DNA of 16,551 bases from Clostridia bacterium (GCA_017626655.1 JAGAIH010000213.1:1-16551), one strand, 5' to 3'; counted from the stretch's first letter, positions 8,901-16,051 are shown. The notes: generated by a model from the sequence alone, not told the origin. Made by a program: numbers and translations.

Positions 8901-9895
8901 GGAGCCGTAGAAATAACCAGAATGGAGTTGGTGGTGGGACGCTCGCCGCCGTCGGACAGAGAGCAGTTGATCTTGAGATCCTCACCGGGGCGCTGGGACA
9001 TGAGCTCGGTGGAGCCGCCGCCGTCGCAGTTTGCCGCGACCACGCAACCCAGCTTAATCATGTAGTCAGCCATTTCGTACTCATTGAAGCCGGCCGAGTA
9101 GGGGGACTGACGGCCGTCGCTGACCACGATCATAAGGGTACCGTCGCCCTTGACGCCCACGAAGGTGCGGGACTCAAAGCCGGAGGTGTGGTTCTTGCTT
9201 CCCGCATACATGTTCTCACCAATACCGTCGCCGTTGGTATCCTTGACCAGGAAGGTAAAGTTCACAGGAATAACCTGCTCTTCCCAACCGGTGATGGGAT
9301 CCTCGGTGGAGCGGATGGTGACACGGGGCATATCGTCGGGTCTGGGCTCGCCGTTCCGCTCGTTAGCGTTGATGACGATGCAGCAGCGAGCGCCGTAGGT
9401 CTTACCGCGGCTGTTGACGAACATCTCGCCGTCCAGGATCATATAGCCCAGAGGCTCTCCGACCAGGTGCGGGTTCGCGGCGTAGTATGCGTCGTTGTAC
9501 CAGCTCAAAGAGCAGTTGGTGGCGGCTACGACGTTACCGTAGCCATTAGCCTCGGCATAAGCGGCGTGGGTAGACACCGACTGGATACCGTAGTTACCGG
9601 GAGTGGGAACCATCTCCTTGTAACCGGGGATGACCTTAGTATAGGGATTGTTCAGATCAATCTCCAGAACGTGGGTCACTTGACGAAGGGTGCCGACTTC
9701 GTTGTTCAGGATAATCTCGGATTCCTGAATACCGGGAGCCAGCTCCCAATCTCGCTTTGAGATCAGCTTATAGTAATCGTCATCGGTTGCTGTAACGTCG
9801 AAATCAATGACCGCTGCCAGCGCAGACAGAGGCATCATTCCGATCAACATGATTGCGGCAATTACAAAAGCCAAGATGCGGATGTTTTTTCTCAT
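5405..9895 (-). CDS. Giant secreted phosphodiester glycosidase-family (NAGPA) protein, truncated by a nonsense codon
   Basis: The ATG at 9895 follows AAAAGGAGAG and opens a signal peptide (MRKNIRILAFVIAAIMLIG..., cleavage near ALA-A, residue 27). The 1496 residues repeat the plan of the gene at 4113. The NAGPA domain (about 60-325) has CDGGGST at 290-296. Big/Ig-like modules follow, then a carbohydrate-binding-like sandwich (about 519-740, VLEDFENGF to FTIDYSDA), a further Ig-like module and a possible cohesin-like module. A Cys module (C1058xxC1061, C1087xxC1090, preceded by HVH at 1033) leads into cell-wall/glucan-binding-type repeats from about 1100. The frame ends at TAA 5405-5407, but the same frame stays open to 4352, so the ancestral protein would be 1847 residues. 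The truncated product keeps the catalytic part and about 2.5 of 7 tandem repeats, so it may still be secreted and active. It lies 68 bases after the EpsG-family gene and is probably co-transcribed with it. Confidence 0.88.
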   Translation of the reverse strand: MRKNIRILAFVIAAIMLIGMMPLSALAAVIDFDVTATDDDYYKLISKRDWELAPGIQESEIILNNEVGTLRQVTHVLEIDLNNPYTKVIPGYKEMVPTPGNYGIQSVSTHAAYAEANGYGNVVAATNCSLSWYNDAYYAANPHLVGEPLGYMILDGEMFVNSRGKTYGARCCIVINANERNGEPRPDDMPRVTIRSTEDPITGWEEQVIPVNFTFLVKDTNGDGIGENMYAGSKNHTSGFESRTFVGVKGDGTLMIVVSDGRQSPYSAGFNEYEMADYMIKLGCVVAANCDGGGSTELMSQRPGEDLKINCSLSDGGERPTTNSILVISTAPADGEFARATLSTDYDYYTPGSSVQLNAVGTDAVGNKTEIPADVTWALTDDSMGIIENGVFVSNGTLGSVTAQMLYGGNVVGEHTFEITVPTELAFVQPVITIPYGKSARIAIKATIENGLKEVALSGNDIIFDITNDALGHFDGLNFVAVDEASAPADISGTVTATLALNTEVKASVLLQLGKDSVVLEDFENGFDKWVAIVQRNLNEPHRDFVHDLSLATREDGQVHDGNYSLRLETNGLSSSAVHSEQYAYVRLGIPSEQIVIENARALGFWLWVPEDNIQCWVQGFYRYDTNGDGTYDTLAEVNMMASENVYYNVDESGWHYLTMDLSGQEKVLLGDQWNVDPANPTGPRGDFFIAIIFHKAINNSLWMNNGSINGPMTYYLDSFTIDYSDAVVDREAPVFDKIYLNEAGGSALEMKKREVVTTASNILNITANVAECIERVAATGEKTPLYNYTGINPKSAKAYVDGVEVECTYENGQIKISDLAVADGYHRVKFEICDMMGNKSVKIRLVKVESGVDASTIHVVPADATLDRLLGGSVFWMDMVATDIETIQQVNTVIDLNGVNHWELDHMVLAEGFTAEYTIDEENNSATITISRTGVNDQTGEAVLAKLPIRIVSFDADMKIPGYTAETFWKTYKLWPHDLKVDVDKGVITYVDGYDTDALNTFSNEEFQVDTEIYTNSANMDVAYRNEKGTAHVHTPHAMEDKEATCTEAGYTGRTWCDVCASVVDWGITLPAHGHDYMVYITSIVCRDCDETITGTGVINVDGDTFYLMDGKLARGWQSNAYGYFYFKSDYKAAKGDYTVNGVTYPFDEETGLMNTGAWVVDEKGSRYSFGPGFYVRSWREIDGKTYYFGTDNYMYTGIRFVKQSPNTDPEWFDFGEDGATDRNAHPADGLYEFNGDLYYCKDGITQLGFQYVDGDYYYFEGGIGFHRVGYALKNEGLYVTDTNGATWADGTPVLSGYYEFGADGKMIIMDGPQDNGYLYVNGAMMKAYGLYEHDGDYYYVSDGNKFVVNKKVYQSSSTLKALGLNLPSGYYEFDGEGKMIYEISEPKNGPQADGHFYIDDVKQTGYKLVEFNGSYYYIADFNKYLVNDTWYLSSSTLKAFGLNLPSGNYEFDGEGKMVYEISEPKNGPQADGHFYIDDVKQTGYKLVEFNGSYY

Positions 9896-9963
9896 GCGAT
9901 TCTCTCCTTTTCTTGTGTTTTATATACACAGCGCGAGGCTGTCTATATCGGTCATCAATGGGA

Positions 9964-11055
9964 TCATTGCGGCAGGACCTGCTCCCAGAAAGGCGTATAG
10001 GGGTAGATACCCAGTCGGGTGCCGACATTCATATTGAAAAAGAAATAGCCTATGAAGAATACGATCATCACGATATTGACTACCTTGGTAATAAAGGGAT
10101 CCACGCCCTTCCAACGTGCCGTTATACGGGGGATCAGGAGGGGGACGAATATCAGATAATAGTAGTTCATTCTCATGGCAATGGTGCTGATAGGGGCGAA
10201 AAGCTGGATAAAGAGAACCAGGATCATGAAATTGCGCATGCCCAGCGTGGTTTCATCCATCAGCTCCTTGGACGGTGCGATGAAGGCGTAGGCCAGGAAC
10301 AGGATGAAGAGAATGATCATGGTATACGCGCCGGTCTCGGTGACCTGTTCATACTGATTTGCATATTCCTCACCCAGAACGGGCAGGATCAAGCGGTAAA
10401 TGTTTTCGTTGAACAGATATATAAGCACACCGATCGGCACCAGCAAGGGAAGATGTATGCTACGGAACCGTGCATGATAGAGCGGATACATCAAAAGCAG
10501 GATAAAGGCTGACGTATGGAAGCTCATTGCCACCAAGGTCAGCACAAGGAAGCGGATAGGCTTCCTTTTTTTCACCGCATAGAACACGAACACGCCAAGA
10601 GAGACCGCGATGCCCTGGCGGATTCCCGAGAAGTTCATCTCGAACACCGGGATAATCATGAACAAGGCAATGGAAACCATGGAATTATCGGATTCCTCGT
10701 AGTAGAGCTTGGCCAGCGGAAATACCGTCAGAAAGGCGACTATAGCCAGCAGGACCTGGAAATCCAGAGAGCAGACGTGCACGAGCTTATTCAGAATATA
10801 GAAAAGCTTCTCGTCTCTCTCGGGGCTGAACAAGCTTCCCCAGTTTGTCCAGGCCATATTGTCAAATATTTTCTGATACACCTGCGTGTCATATCCAACC
10901 GATATTCCACGCAACGCGATCAGCAAAAAGTATATGGCAAAAAAAAGCAGAATCGGATAATTCTTCTTTTTTTGGATCAGTTGTCTGGCTTGGCTCTCGA
11001 ACTGTACGACAGAGAACAAGAACGGAGCCGCAACCAAAATGATATATGGTATCAT
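9964..11055 (-). CDS. EpsG-family polytopic membrane protein, putative exopolysaccharide polymerase
   Basis: The protein has 363 residues and is mostly hydrophobic, with about ten predicted membrane segments. The EpsG-family (PF14897) marks are visible: RGISVGYDTQVY at 49-60, RQGIA at 146-150, SFHTSAF at 178-184 and MRMNYYY at 294-300. Proteins of this family occur in Gram-positive exopolysaccharide loci and are thought to act like Wzy, joining lipid-linked repeat units at the membrane. The ATG at 11055 is the first possible start, because an in-frame TAG lies at 11065-11067. It has no recognisable Shine-Dalgarno sequence, unlike its neighbours, and sits just after two small hairpins, so translation may be weak or controlled. 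It is the last biosynthetic gene before the giant secreted proteins. Confidence 0.85.
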   Translation of the reverse strand: MIPYIILVAAPFLFSVVQFESQARQLIQKKKNYPILLFFAIYFLLIALRGISVGYDTQVYQKIFDNMAWTNWGSLFSPERDEKLFYILNKLVHVCSLDFQVLLAIVAFLTVFPLAKLYYEESDNSMVSIALFMIIPVFEMNFSGIRQGIAVSLGVFVFYAVKKRKPIRFLVLTLVAMSFHTSAFILLLMYPLYHARFRSIHLPLLVPIGVLIYLFNENIYRLILPVLGEEYANQYEQVTETGAYTMIILFILFLAYAFIAPSKELMDETTLGMRNFMILVLFIQLFAPISTIAMRMNYYYLIFVPLLIPRITARWKGVDPFITKVVNIVMIVFFIGYFFFNMNVGTRLGIYPYTPFWEQVLPQ

Positions 11056-11064
11056 AAAATTAAA

Positions 11065-11091
11065 CTATGACCATAGCTTCGCAGAGCGAAG
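11065..11091 (-). other. Two adjacent small hairpins upstream of the EpsG-family gene
   Basis: On the minus strand CTTCGC-TCT-GCGAAG (11077-11091) is followed directly by CTATG-GT-CATAG (11065-11076), then TTTAATTTT and the ATG at 11055. The gap after the GT2 gene is 94 bases. The second stem plus the U-rich stretch resembles a weak terminator or attenuator and sits where a ribosome binding site would be expected. Function is not established. Confidence 0.35.
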
Positions 11092-11149
11092 GTTCCTTTC
11101 CTACGAAATTGTGGTCGATTCAATGATGAATGGCACGAAACGAAAAGCC

Positions 11150-12109
11150 TTAAAAGCGGATCGCATGGTAGATCTTCTTTAAGAAGCTCCGTACATAGCC
11201 CCAGAGAAGCTGTAGCTTCATGATACACACGTCCTTGGCATCCAGAACGCCCTCCTGCTTCCCGATCCGGATACAGGTATATACGGCGTCCTTACAGGCT
11301 TGCTTGGCGTGATGGCCTGCATACAGGCGAAGGAAATTGGTCTTTTCGCGGCTCATGGAGGCAAACACAGGAGCAATTATCTCAGATGCTGCATTGGAAT
11401 CGTGCAACAAAAGATCTCTCCGTGTTTTGGAGGTTTGATTGGCGTGCAAGCGATACCGCACGAGCCGATCGTCGGTATGGGCGACCATTCGGAAATCCGA
11501 TGAGAAGATCCGGTACAGCATCAAAGCGTCCTGGTTGTAGCGCAACCCCTCATGGAAGGGCTCACACTCCTCAAAGACCGTACGGGGAATGAGCATACAG
11601 CACATATTCATCATATGGTTGCGGAGCAGATACAAAAGCACCTCCCGCCCCGTGTACACCCGTCCGTGTTCCAGGCTTTCTACCTCCTCGCGGATCACTT
11701 CCGAACGGCTGTTGATATGGGAGGAACCACAGAAGGCGATCACGCGATCTCTGTCGGGGAGCTCGTTCAGATAGCGAACCGATGTTGCCACCTTGTCCGG
11801 CAGATACAAGTCGTCGTGAGACAGCCAGGAAAAATAGTCTCCCGTCATGTTGCGGATTCCCCAATTCAGTGCCGAGGAAACGCCTCCGTTCTCTTTTTCA
11901 AAGTATCGGATGCGGCTTCCGTAGGAAAGGGCAACTTCACGCGTGGCGTTATCGTCCCGCGAGCCGTCGTTGACTACGATCACCTCAATATTCGGGTAGG
12001 TCTGGGCCAGCGCACTATCGATAGCCTCACGCATAAAATTTGCGCCGTTGTATACCGGTATGACAACCGAGACCTTGGGTTGAAAATCCGTTTGGTATTG
12101 ATTGGACAT
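11150..12109 (-). CDS. Family 2 glycosyltransferase
   Basis: This 319-residue protein has a GT-A fold GT2 domain at the N-terminus: VSVVIPVYNG (13-22), the nucleotide-binding VVNDGS (45-50) and the metal-binding SHDDLY (97-102). The C-terminal third is more variable, with basic and aromatic stretches (IRIGKQEG, FLKKIYHAIRF) that may sit against the membrane. GT2 enzymes of this kind add a sugar from a nucleotide-sugar donor to the growing lipid-linked repeat unit on the cytoplasmic face; the donor cannot be told from sequence. The ATG at 12109 is well placed behind AGGAGAG. It is part of the operon, 72 bases after the acyltransferase gene. Confidence 0.9.
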   Translation of the reverse strand: MSNQYQTDFQPKVSVVIPVYNGANFMREAIDSALAQTYPNIEVIVVNDGSRDDNATREVALSYGSRIRYFEKENGGVSSALNWGIRNMTGDYFSWLSHDDLYLPDKVATSVRYLNELPDRDRVIAFCGSSHINSRSEVIREEVESLEHGRVYTGREVLLYLLRNHMMNMCCMLIPRTVFEECEPFHEGLRYNQDALMLYRIFSSDFRMVAHTDDRLVRYRLHANQTSKTRRDLLLHDSNAASEIIAPVFASMSREKTNFLRLYAGHHAKQACKDAVYTCIRIGKQEGVLDAKDVCIMKLQLLWGYVRSFLKKIYHAIRF

Positions 12110-12181
12110 ATTTCTCTCCTATGGGGATCTCTGATCATTCCGCAGATCATGAACGATCCGTCGTTTGGGTGCCGAGAATAT

Positions 12182-12748
12182 TCAGCGATTCTCTTCTGTC
12201 AGCGAGATCAGCTCGGTCTCCCTTTTTTGTACCACCAGGGTATGATCGGGAATATTCCCCTTCACCACACAGCCTGCGCCGATAACGCAGTTTTTTCCAA
12301 TGGTCGTACCCCGCAGGATCACCACGTTTGCACCGATCCAGGAATTCGCTCCAATCACCACGGGCGAGTTCTTGTACTTCCCCGCCTTCAGGCCTCCTTC
12401 GGCACGAAAATCGTGATCGTGATCGTAGATCAGCACGTTGGGGCCGAATTCGACACCCTTCTGGATATGAATACTGTGACGGCAGACCAGAATGCACTGA
12501 CAGCCAAAGCTACAGCCGTCGTCAATCCGAAGCGTTCCGCCGGCCAAGGCGGAAAAGCGGCAGCCGGAATGGGCTCTAACCTTACGGCCCAGCTTTATGT
12601 CGGCCCCCTTTCCCATAGAGATCACCACATTGGGGGAAAAGCGCTCGATGGGATGGTAATGGAATCGTCTGAAATAAAAGAGCTTCAGAAGCGCAAAGCG
12701 GAAAAACGAGTACAAGACCGAAATAATATTGGCAAACGCGTGTCTCAT
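12182..12748 (-). CDS. Left-handed beta-helix (hexapeptide repeat) O-acyltransferase
   Basis: The protein has 188 residues. After a hydrophobic, basic N-terminus (about 8-30), hexapeptide repeats run from about 40 to 165: VVISMGKGADIKLG, TLRIDDGCSFG, PVVIGANSWIGANVVIL and TTIGKNCVIGAGCVV. The YDHDHDF at 108-114 holds the likely catalytic histidine, as in the maltose/galactoside O-acetyltransferase group. Such enzymes in polysaccharide loci usually put acetyl groups on sugars of the repeat unit, using acetyl-CoA. I chose the ATG at 12748, because GAGG (12754-12757) lies five bases upstream; a GTG at 12754 would overlap that site. It lies 18 bases after the TupA-like gene, so translation is probably linked. 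Confidence 0.85.
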   Translation of the reverse strand: MRHAFANIISVLYSFFRFALLKLFYFRRFHYHPIERFSPNVVISMGKGADIKLGRKVRAHSGCRFSALAGGTLRIDDGCSFGCQCILVCRHSIHIQKGVEFGPNVLIYDHDHDFRAEGGLKAGKYKNSPVVIGANSWIGANVVILRGTTIGKNCVIGAGCVVKGNIPDHTLVVQKRETELISLTEENR

Positions 12749-12766
12749 AAGCACCTCAGCGATTGT

Positions 12767-13672
12767 TTACACGTTTTTCTCGGGAAGCTCGAACACCTTG
12801 CCCAACTCCGTGTCGAAGGAATCGGGAACGAAATACATATATCCGCTCCAGGGGAAGTAGGTGATCTCGCCGAAATATATCTTTCCTTCGATGGAATAAA
12901 GATCGATACGAGCCGCAGGGAAATCGGCAGACAGGATGCGGGCGATACGCATCATCTCGTCGAAGGTGTCGGGCTTTTCGTAGTTGGCCGCATTGGAGGA
13001 ATCTCCGATCACCACGTTCTGCTTAACCCAGTTGGTATCGTACACCACGTGGCAATAATCGGGGGTATAGCGTCCGTCCACACAGATAATGTAGGCGGGC
13101 TCACCGTTAAAGCAGAGGATTTTATAATCGCGGAGAGCCCCATTGACATTCTTCGGGTCCCGAAGCAGTTTTTCTGCGATCACAACCGGCTTCTCATCGG
13201 TCTCATATACCCACTCGCGCCCCGCAGACGCACCGCTCTCCATATAAAACACCTTGAATTGTGCGCGGATATCCTCGATATTCAGATCATGTTTATTCTC
13301 CACCAGCAAATTCGTGCTACTGCCGTTGCTCAGCTTAAGAACGAACTCATCCGGGAGACCGTCAAAGGATATTTCCTCAGCGGAATCGAACTTGGCGTAC
13401 AGCTCGTTGAGAAGATGTCCGAGCCCCTTCGATTCCACGTATTCTCTGACCAAGTACTTATCTGCGCATTTCTGCATTACGGGGTCACGGTAATTGAGCT
13501 TGTACCACTGGATCTTTTCGGTATACCGCACGGGTTGCTTCAAGTGAAGCTTCCTGCCCATTTTTATGCGGTACTGAAGTTTAAGCATGGGCTTGGAGGG
13601 CACAAAACGGAGGGCTGACAGGATTTTAAAACGAAATGCTTTATTCTTGAATATTTTTTTGTAAAAGTCCAT
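12767..13672 (-). CDS. TupA-like ATP-grasp protein
   Basis: The protein has 301 residues and the look of the TupA-like ATP-grasp family (PF14305): PVRYTEKIQWYKLNYRDPVM (47-66), the DKYLVREYV segment (71-79), FVLKLSNGSSTNLLV (110-124), a DYKILCFNGEP block, and the C-terminal GEITYFPWSGYM followed by VPDSFDTELG. ATP-grasp enzymes ligate a carboxylate to an amine through an acyl-phosphate. The family's namesake is linked to teichuronopeptide synthesis in alkaliphilic Bacillus, so joining an amino acid or peptide to the polysaccharide is a reasonable but unproven role. The ATG at 13672 is preferred over the one at 13678, because AAAGGA (13679-13684) is seven bases from the former and only one base from the latter. 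Confidence 0.85.
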   Translation of the reverse strand: MDFYKKIFKNKAFRFKILSALRFVPSKPMLKLQYRIKMGRKLHLKQPVRYTEKIQWYKLNYRDPVMQKCADKYLVREYVESKGLGHLLNELYAKFDSAEEISFDGLPDEFVLKLSNGSSTNLLVENKHDLNIEDIRAQFKVFYMESGASAGREWVYETDEKPVVIAEKLLRDPKNVNGALRDYKILCFNGEPAYIICVDGRYTPDYCHVVYDTNWVKQNVVIGDSSNAANYEKPDTFDEMMRIARILSADFPAARIDLYSIEGKIYFGEITYFPWSGYMYFVPDSFDTELGKVFELPEKNV

Positions 13673-13746
13673 AACCATGTCCTTTGTAATTGATTGTTAT
13701 GAGAGGGTCAAAAAGGGCACACACGTCGGTATGCCTGGTCCGATCT

Positions 13747-14865
13747 TCAGCGAGGATCGGCGGTCAACTCCGCCACTGTATCCAGATAGCGTTTCACCAC
13801 GATGGCACGGTCAAATTCCCGCTCCATCTTGCGGCGTCCGGCCAATCCCATTGCACGTTTTTCCTCGTAGGAAAGCTCCATGAATGTCTCCACGGCCTCG
13901 ATCAATTCCTCGCTGTTCTGTTCCTGCACAATGTAGCCATTCACACCGTGATCGATGGTCTCGCGGCAACCGGTGCGGTCAGTGGATATGATCGCTCTGC
14001 CCGTAGCGGCACCTTCCAGAAGAACGTTAGACATCCCTTCCGGATAATACGTAGGATGGATCACGCAATGCACGTCCTTCAAAAGCAACCGGGTGTCCTT
14101 CAGCAGACCGTGGTATCGAATCACGCCTTCTTGATGCAATCTCTCAATCAGATCACGGTATTCCTCGTCACAGGACCCGCAAACGTGGAATCCGGTATGG
14201 GGATAGCGGCTCTTCACCGCTTTAGCGGCATCTATGAACTGATCGATGCCCTTATCCTTGCGGATACGGGATACAAAGGCAAAATCGATCGTATCACCCG
14301 CCGGGTAGTCCAAGAGAGCGAATTTTTCCAGATTCACCCCCGACCCCGGGAGCAGGTCGTGTTTTCCCATCGCCAGCTTATGCTTCTCAAAAAATGCACG
14401 ATCTCCGCAATTCTGGAAAAAGACCTTGGAAATACGCCGAAAGCCACGGCGGTACAACGCCAAAGTAATCTTTTGCATGAAGCCCTTATTGCCCAAGGCC
14501 GTTCCCAAGCCCGTAATATTGGCCACGTAGGGCACCTTGTATGCGGCAGCGGCCATGCCGCCGTATATATTGGGCTTGATGGTGTAGGTCAGCACCACGT
14601 CAGGGTGATGGTCGCGGATCAGCTTCTTATAATGCCGGATCAGCTTCAGATCCCGAAAAGGATTTGTACCGTTACTTTCCATGGGGGCCAACAGGACTGT
14701 CGCCCCGACCGCTTCGATCTCGGATACACGGTCTCCCTCCGGTGTGGATACCAAAACGCGATAACCTGCATGGATCAAGGCTCTTACAACCTCTAATCTG
14801 TAGTAAAGAATCACGACATCCTTATTAACCAAGATCAAAACGGTCTTTTCGGATGCAGTCTTCAT
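13747..14865 (-). CDS. Family 4 glycosyltransferase (PglA/WbpY-like GT-B)
   Basis: The protein has 372 residues in two Rossmann domains. The N-terminal half has TYTIKPNIYGG (93-103) and NITGLGTALG (116-125), typical of the PglA-like GT4 group that adds a hexose or HexNAc to the first lipid-linked sugar. The C-terminal half has FAFVSRIRKDKGIDQF (195-210) and the EX7E retaining motif, E276 and E284 in PEGMSNVLLEGAA. The neighbouring PglC-type sugar transferase fits this, since the two would perform the first and second steps of repeat-unit assembly. The ATG at 14865 is preferred: AAGGAG at 14875-14880 is nine bases upstream, whereas the in-frame GTG at 14883 precedes that site. Confidence 0.92.
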   Translation of the reverse strand: MKTASEKTVLILVNKDVVILYYRLEVVRALIHAGYRVLVSTPEGDRVSEIEAVGATVLLAPMESNGTNPFRDLKLIRHYKKLIRDHHPDVVLTYTIKPNIYGGMAAAAYKVPYVANITGLGTALGNKGFMQKITLALYRRGFRRISKVFFQNCGDRAFFEKHKLAMGKHDLLPGSGVNLEKFALLDYPAGDTIDFAFVSRIRKDKGIDQFIDAAKAVKSRYPHTGFHVCGSCDEEYRDLIERLHQEGVIRYHGLLKDTRLLLKDVHCVIHPTYYPEGMSNVLLEGAATGRAIISTDRTGCRETIDHGVNGYIVQEQNSEELIEAVETFMELSYEEKRAMGLAGRRKMEREFDRAIVVKRYLDTVAELTADPR

Positions 14866-14900
14866 AGTCGTTTTCTCCTTCACTTGTCACGAATTATGCC

Positions 14901-14932
14901 GGATACCGCCACACAGCGTGCGCATGGTATCC
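14901..14932 (-). repeat. Inverted repeat in the spacer between the sugar transferase and GT4 genes
   Basis: GGATACC (14901-14907) and GGTATCC (14926-14932) are perfect 7-base inverted arms with an 18-base GC-rich loop. A second short palindrome (gatcg/cgatc) lies near 14947-14962. There is no U-run, so termination is unlikely; the structure could stabilise the mRNA or be chance. Confidence 0.3.
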
Positions 14933-14981
14933 GACGAGACCTCTTGCGATCGGCGGCCGATCATGCCCCATCAAAGGGTAC

Positions 14982-15662
14982 TCATTTAGTCAGAAATTCC
15001 TCACGCTCGGCCGAATGTGCTTCGGCATGGGGTTCAGTGGCTTCTGCAGACTCAGTCCGCTTCCGTTCCAACTCACCCGTACCGCCCTCGACAACGCCTT
15101 CAGATCGAAGCACGCTCTTAAAGGTTCCGAAAAAGCACTTACAATCAAAGCCAAAGCCGAGGCGTTTGACATATTCGCCATCCAGCCGAGCCTTGACTTC
15201 AATAGGCAACTCGTCTCGGCCATTGATTTGCGCCCACCCCGTCAAGCCGGGCTTCACGTCGTTAGCGCCATACTTGTCCCGTTCCTCGATCAGATCATAC
15301 TGATTCCAAAGAGCCGGACGAGGCCCGATAAAGCTCATGGTTCCGACAAGGATACAGAAAAGCTGCGGAAGCTCATCGATGGAGGATTTTCGCATAAAAC
15401 GCTGCCATTTACTGAGAATGGACTCAGCGTTCTGCAATTGATGCGTAGGTGTATCCTTTGGGGCTGACACCGGCATACTGCGGAATTTCAAAATGGTAAA
15501 ATGCTCTTTATGTAAGCCGACACGCTTCTGCTTAAACAGAACGGGCCCGGGCGAATCGATTTTGATAATGATGGATACGATCAACAGCAGAGGAAGTAGC
15601 AGCACCAACAAAAAGAACGACAGAAATACATCAAAGAAACGCTTGAAAAAACAGGAATACAT
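14982..15662 (-). CDS. Initiating undecaprenyl-phosphate sugar (phosphoglycosyl) transferase, PglC type
   Basis: The protein has 226 residues and belongs to the bacterial sugar transferase family (PF02397). One hydrophobic re-entrant segment (12-34) precedes KIDSPGPVLFKQKRVG (34-49), FTILKFRSM (55-63), SIDELPQ with the catalytic Asp-Glu pair at 96-97, FIGPRP (111-116) and VKPGLTGWAQINGR (136-149). It transfers a sugar phosphate from a UDP-sugar to undecaprenyl phosphate, starting the repeat unit. It is the small form without the multi-span N-terminal region of WbaP-like enzymes. A charged Glu-rich tail (about 197-226) extends past the usual end of the domain. The ATG at 15662 has GGAG nine bases upstream; an upstream in-frame TTG at 15677 overlaps that site and is rejected. 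It is the first gene of the operon. Confidence 0.93.
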   Translation of the reverse strand: MYSCFFKRFFDVFLSFFLLVLLLPLLLIVSIIIKIDSPGPVLFKQKRVGLHKEHFTILKFRSMPVSAPKDTPTHQLQNAESILSKWQRFMRKSSIDELPQLFCILVGTMSFIGPRPALWNQYDLIEERDKYGANDVKPGLTGWAQINGRDELPIEVKARLDGEYVKRLGFGFDCKCFFGTFKSVLRSEGVVEGGTGELERKRTESAEATEPHAEAHSAEREEFLTK

Positions 15663-15686
15663 AACAAAAAACTCCAAAATTAAACA

Positions 15687-15701
15687 GTTTCCGTCGGAAA
15701 C
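15687..15701 (-). promoter_or_regulatory. Leader hairpin in the operon 5' UTR
   Basis: The stretch gtttccgtcggaaac forms a 6-bp perfect stem with a 3-base loop. It lies between the predicted transcription start (near 15721) and the ribosome binding site of the first gene (GGAG, 15672-15675). It could stabilise the transcript or bind a regulator. No known riboswitch is recognised in this short leader. Confidence 0.35.
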
Positions 15702-15727
15702 AATTATGCATATGGGTATTACGATTC

Positions 15728-15756
15728 ATTATAGCACATCCTTGCATTTTTGTCAA
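15728..15756 (-). promoter_or_regulatory. Consensus housekeeping promoter of the polysaccharide operon
   Basis: On the minus strand TTGACA (15751-15756) and TATAAT (15728-15733) are separated by exactly 17 bases, with a TGC in the extended -10 position. Both hexamers match the sigma-A consensus fully. Start of transcription is expected near 15721, giving a leader of about 60 bases before the ATG at 15662. Confidence 0.9.
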
Positions 15757-16027
15757 GACTGAAACACTCTAATATCGAAAAATTACTTCTCTTTCTTTGT
15801 TTCTTTCGTTATAAGTCGATATACAACTTTCGTCAAATTTCGTCATTTTGACATTGAGAATAACCTTACCGCTACGGCTTTTGCAAAAAAGAACTCCGCA
15901 TCGAAGACCGAAGAGAAGAATAGAGAACCTTTGAGAGAAAAGCAAAGCCCCCCCCTTATTCCGGTATACCAAGCATTAATCCTTTCCGAGAAATAAACGA
16001 GATAGGATAATACAATCCTTCAGAGTA
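15757..16027. other. AT-rich spacer with no supported gene
   Basis: This stretch between the operon promoter and the tRNA-array terminator holds short homopolymer runs (including eight C near 15946-15953) and pyrimidine-rich tracts. I see no RNA gene or convincing reading frame in it. A 67-codon TTG-start frame at 15769-15972 on the minus strand is considered and rejected below. Confidence 0.5.
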
Positions 16028-16051
16028 GAAAAAACGGCTCTCAACCCGTTT
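16028..16051 (-). terminator. Intrinsic terminator at the end of the tRNA-like array
   Basis: On the minus strand AAACGG-GTTGAGAG-CCGTTT (16032-16051) forms a 6-bp stem and runs straight into six U (complement of 16029-16034). It follows the last tRNA-like copy. A second, AT-only stem (TATTCTT/AAGAATA, about 16063-16084) lies just upstream of it. Confidence 0.65.

Noticed and set aside
6215..9760. 1181-codon open frame on the plus strand
   Set aside because: It is the same register shadow, opposite the second giant gene, with no signal, domain or start site.
9896..9963. Separate promoter in front of the second giant gene (TAGACA ... TATAAA)
   Set aside because: The spacing between the boxes is only 15 bases and the match is poor. 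Co-transcription with the upstream operon is simpler.
11552..13618. 688-codon plus-strand frame across four genes, and 13690-14796 opposite the GT4 gene
   Set aside because: Both oppose well-recognised glycosyltransferase, acyltransferase and ATP-grasp genes and encode nothing recognisable.
15662..15677. Upstream TTG start for the sugar transferase
   Set aside because: The TTG overlaps the GGAG that serves the ATG at 15662 and has no ribosome binding site of its own.
15769..15972. 67-codon minus-strand frame starting at TTG, with AAAGGA seven bases upstream
   Set aside because: It is AT-rich, has a rare start codon, resembles no family, and ends just before the operon's -35 box. Chance is more likely, although the ribosome binding site is a mild point in its favour.
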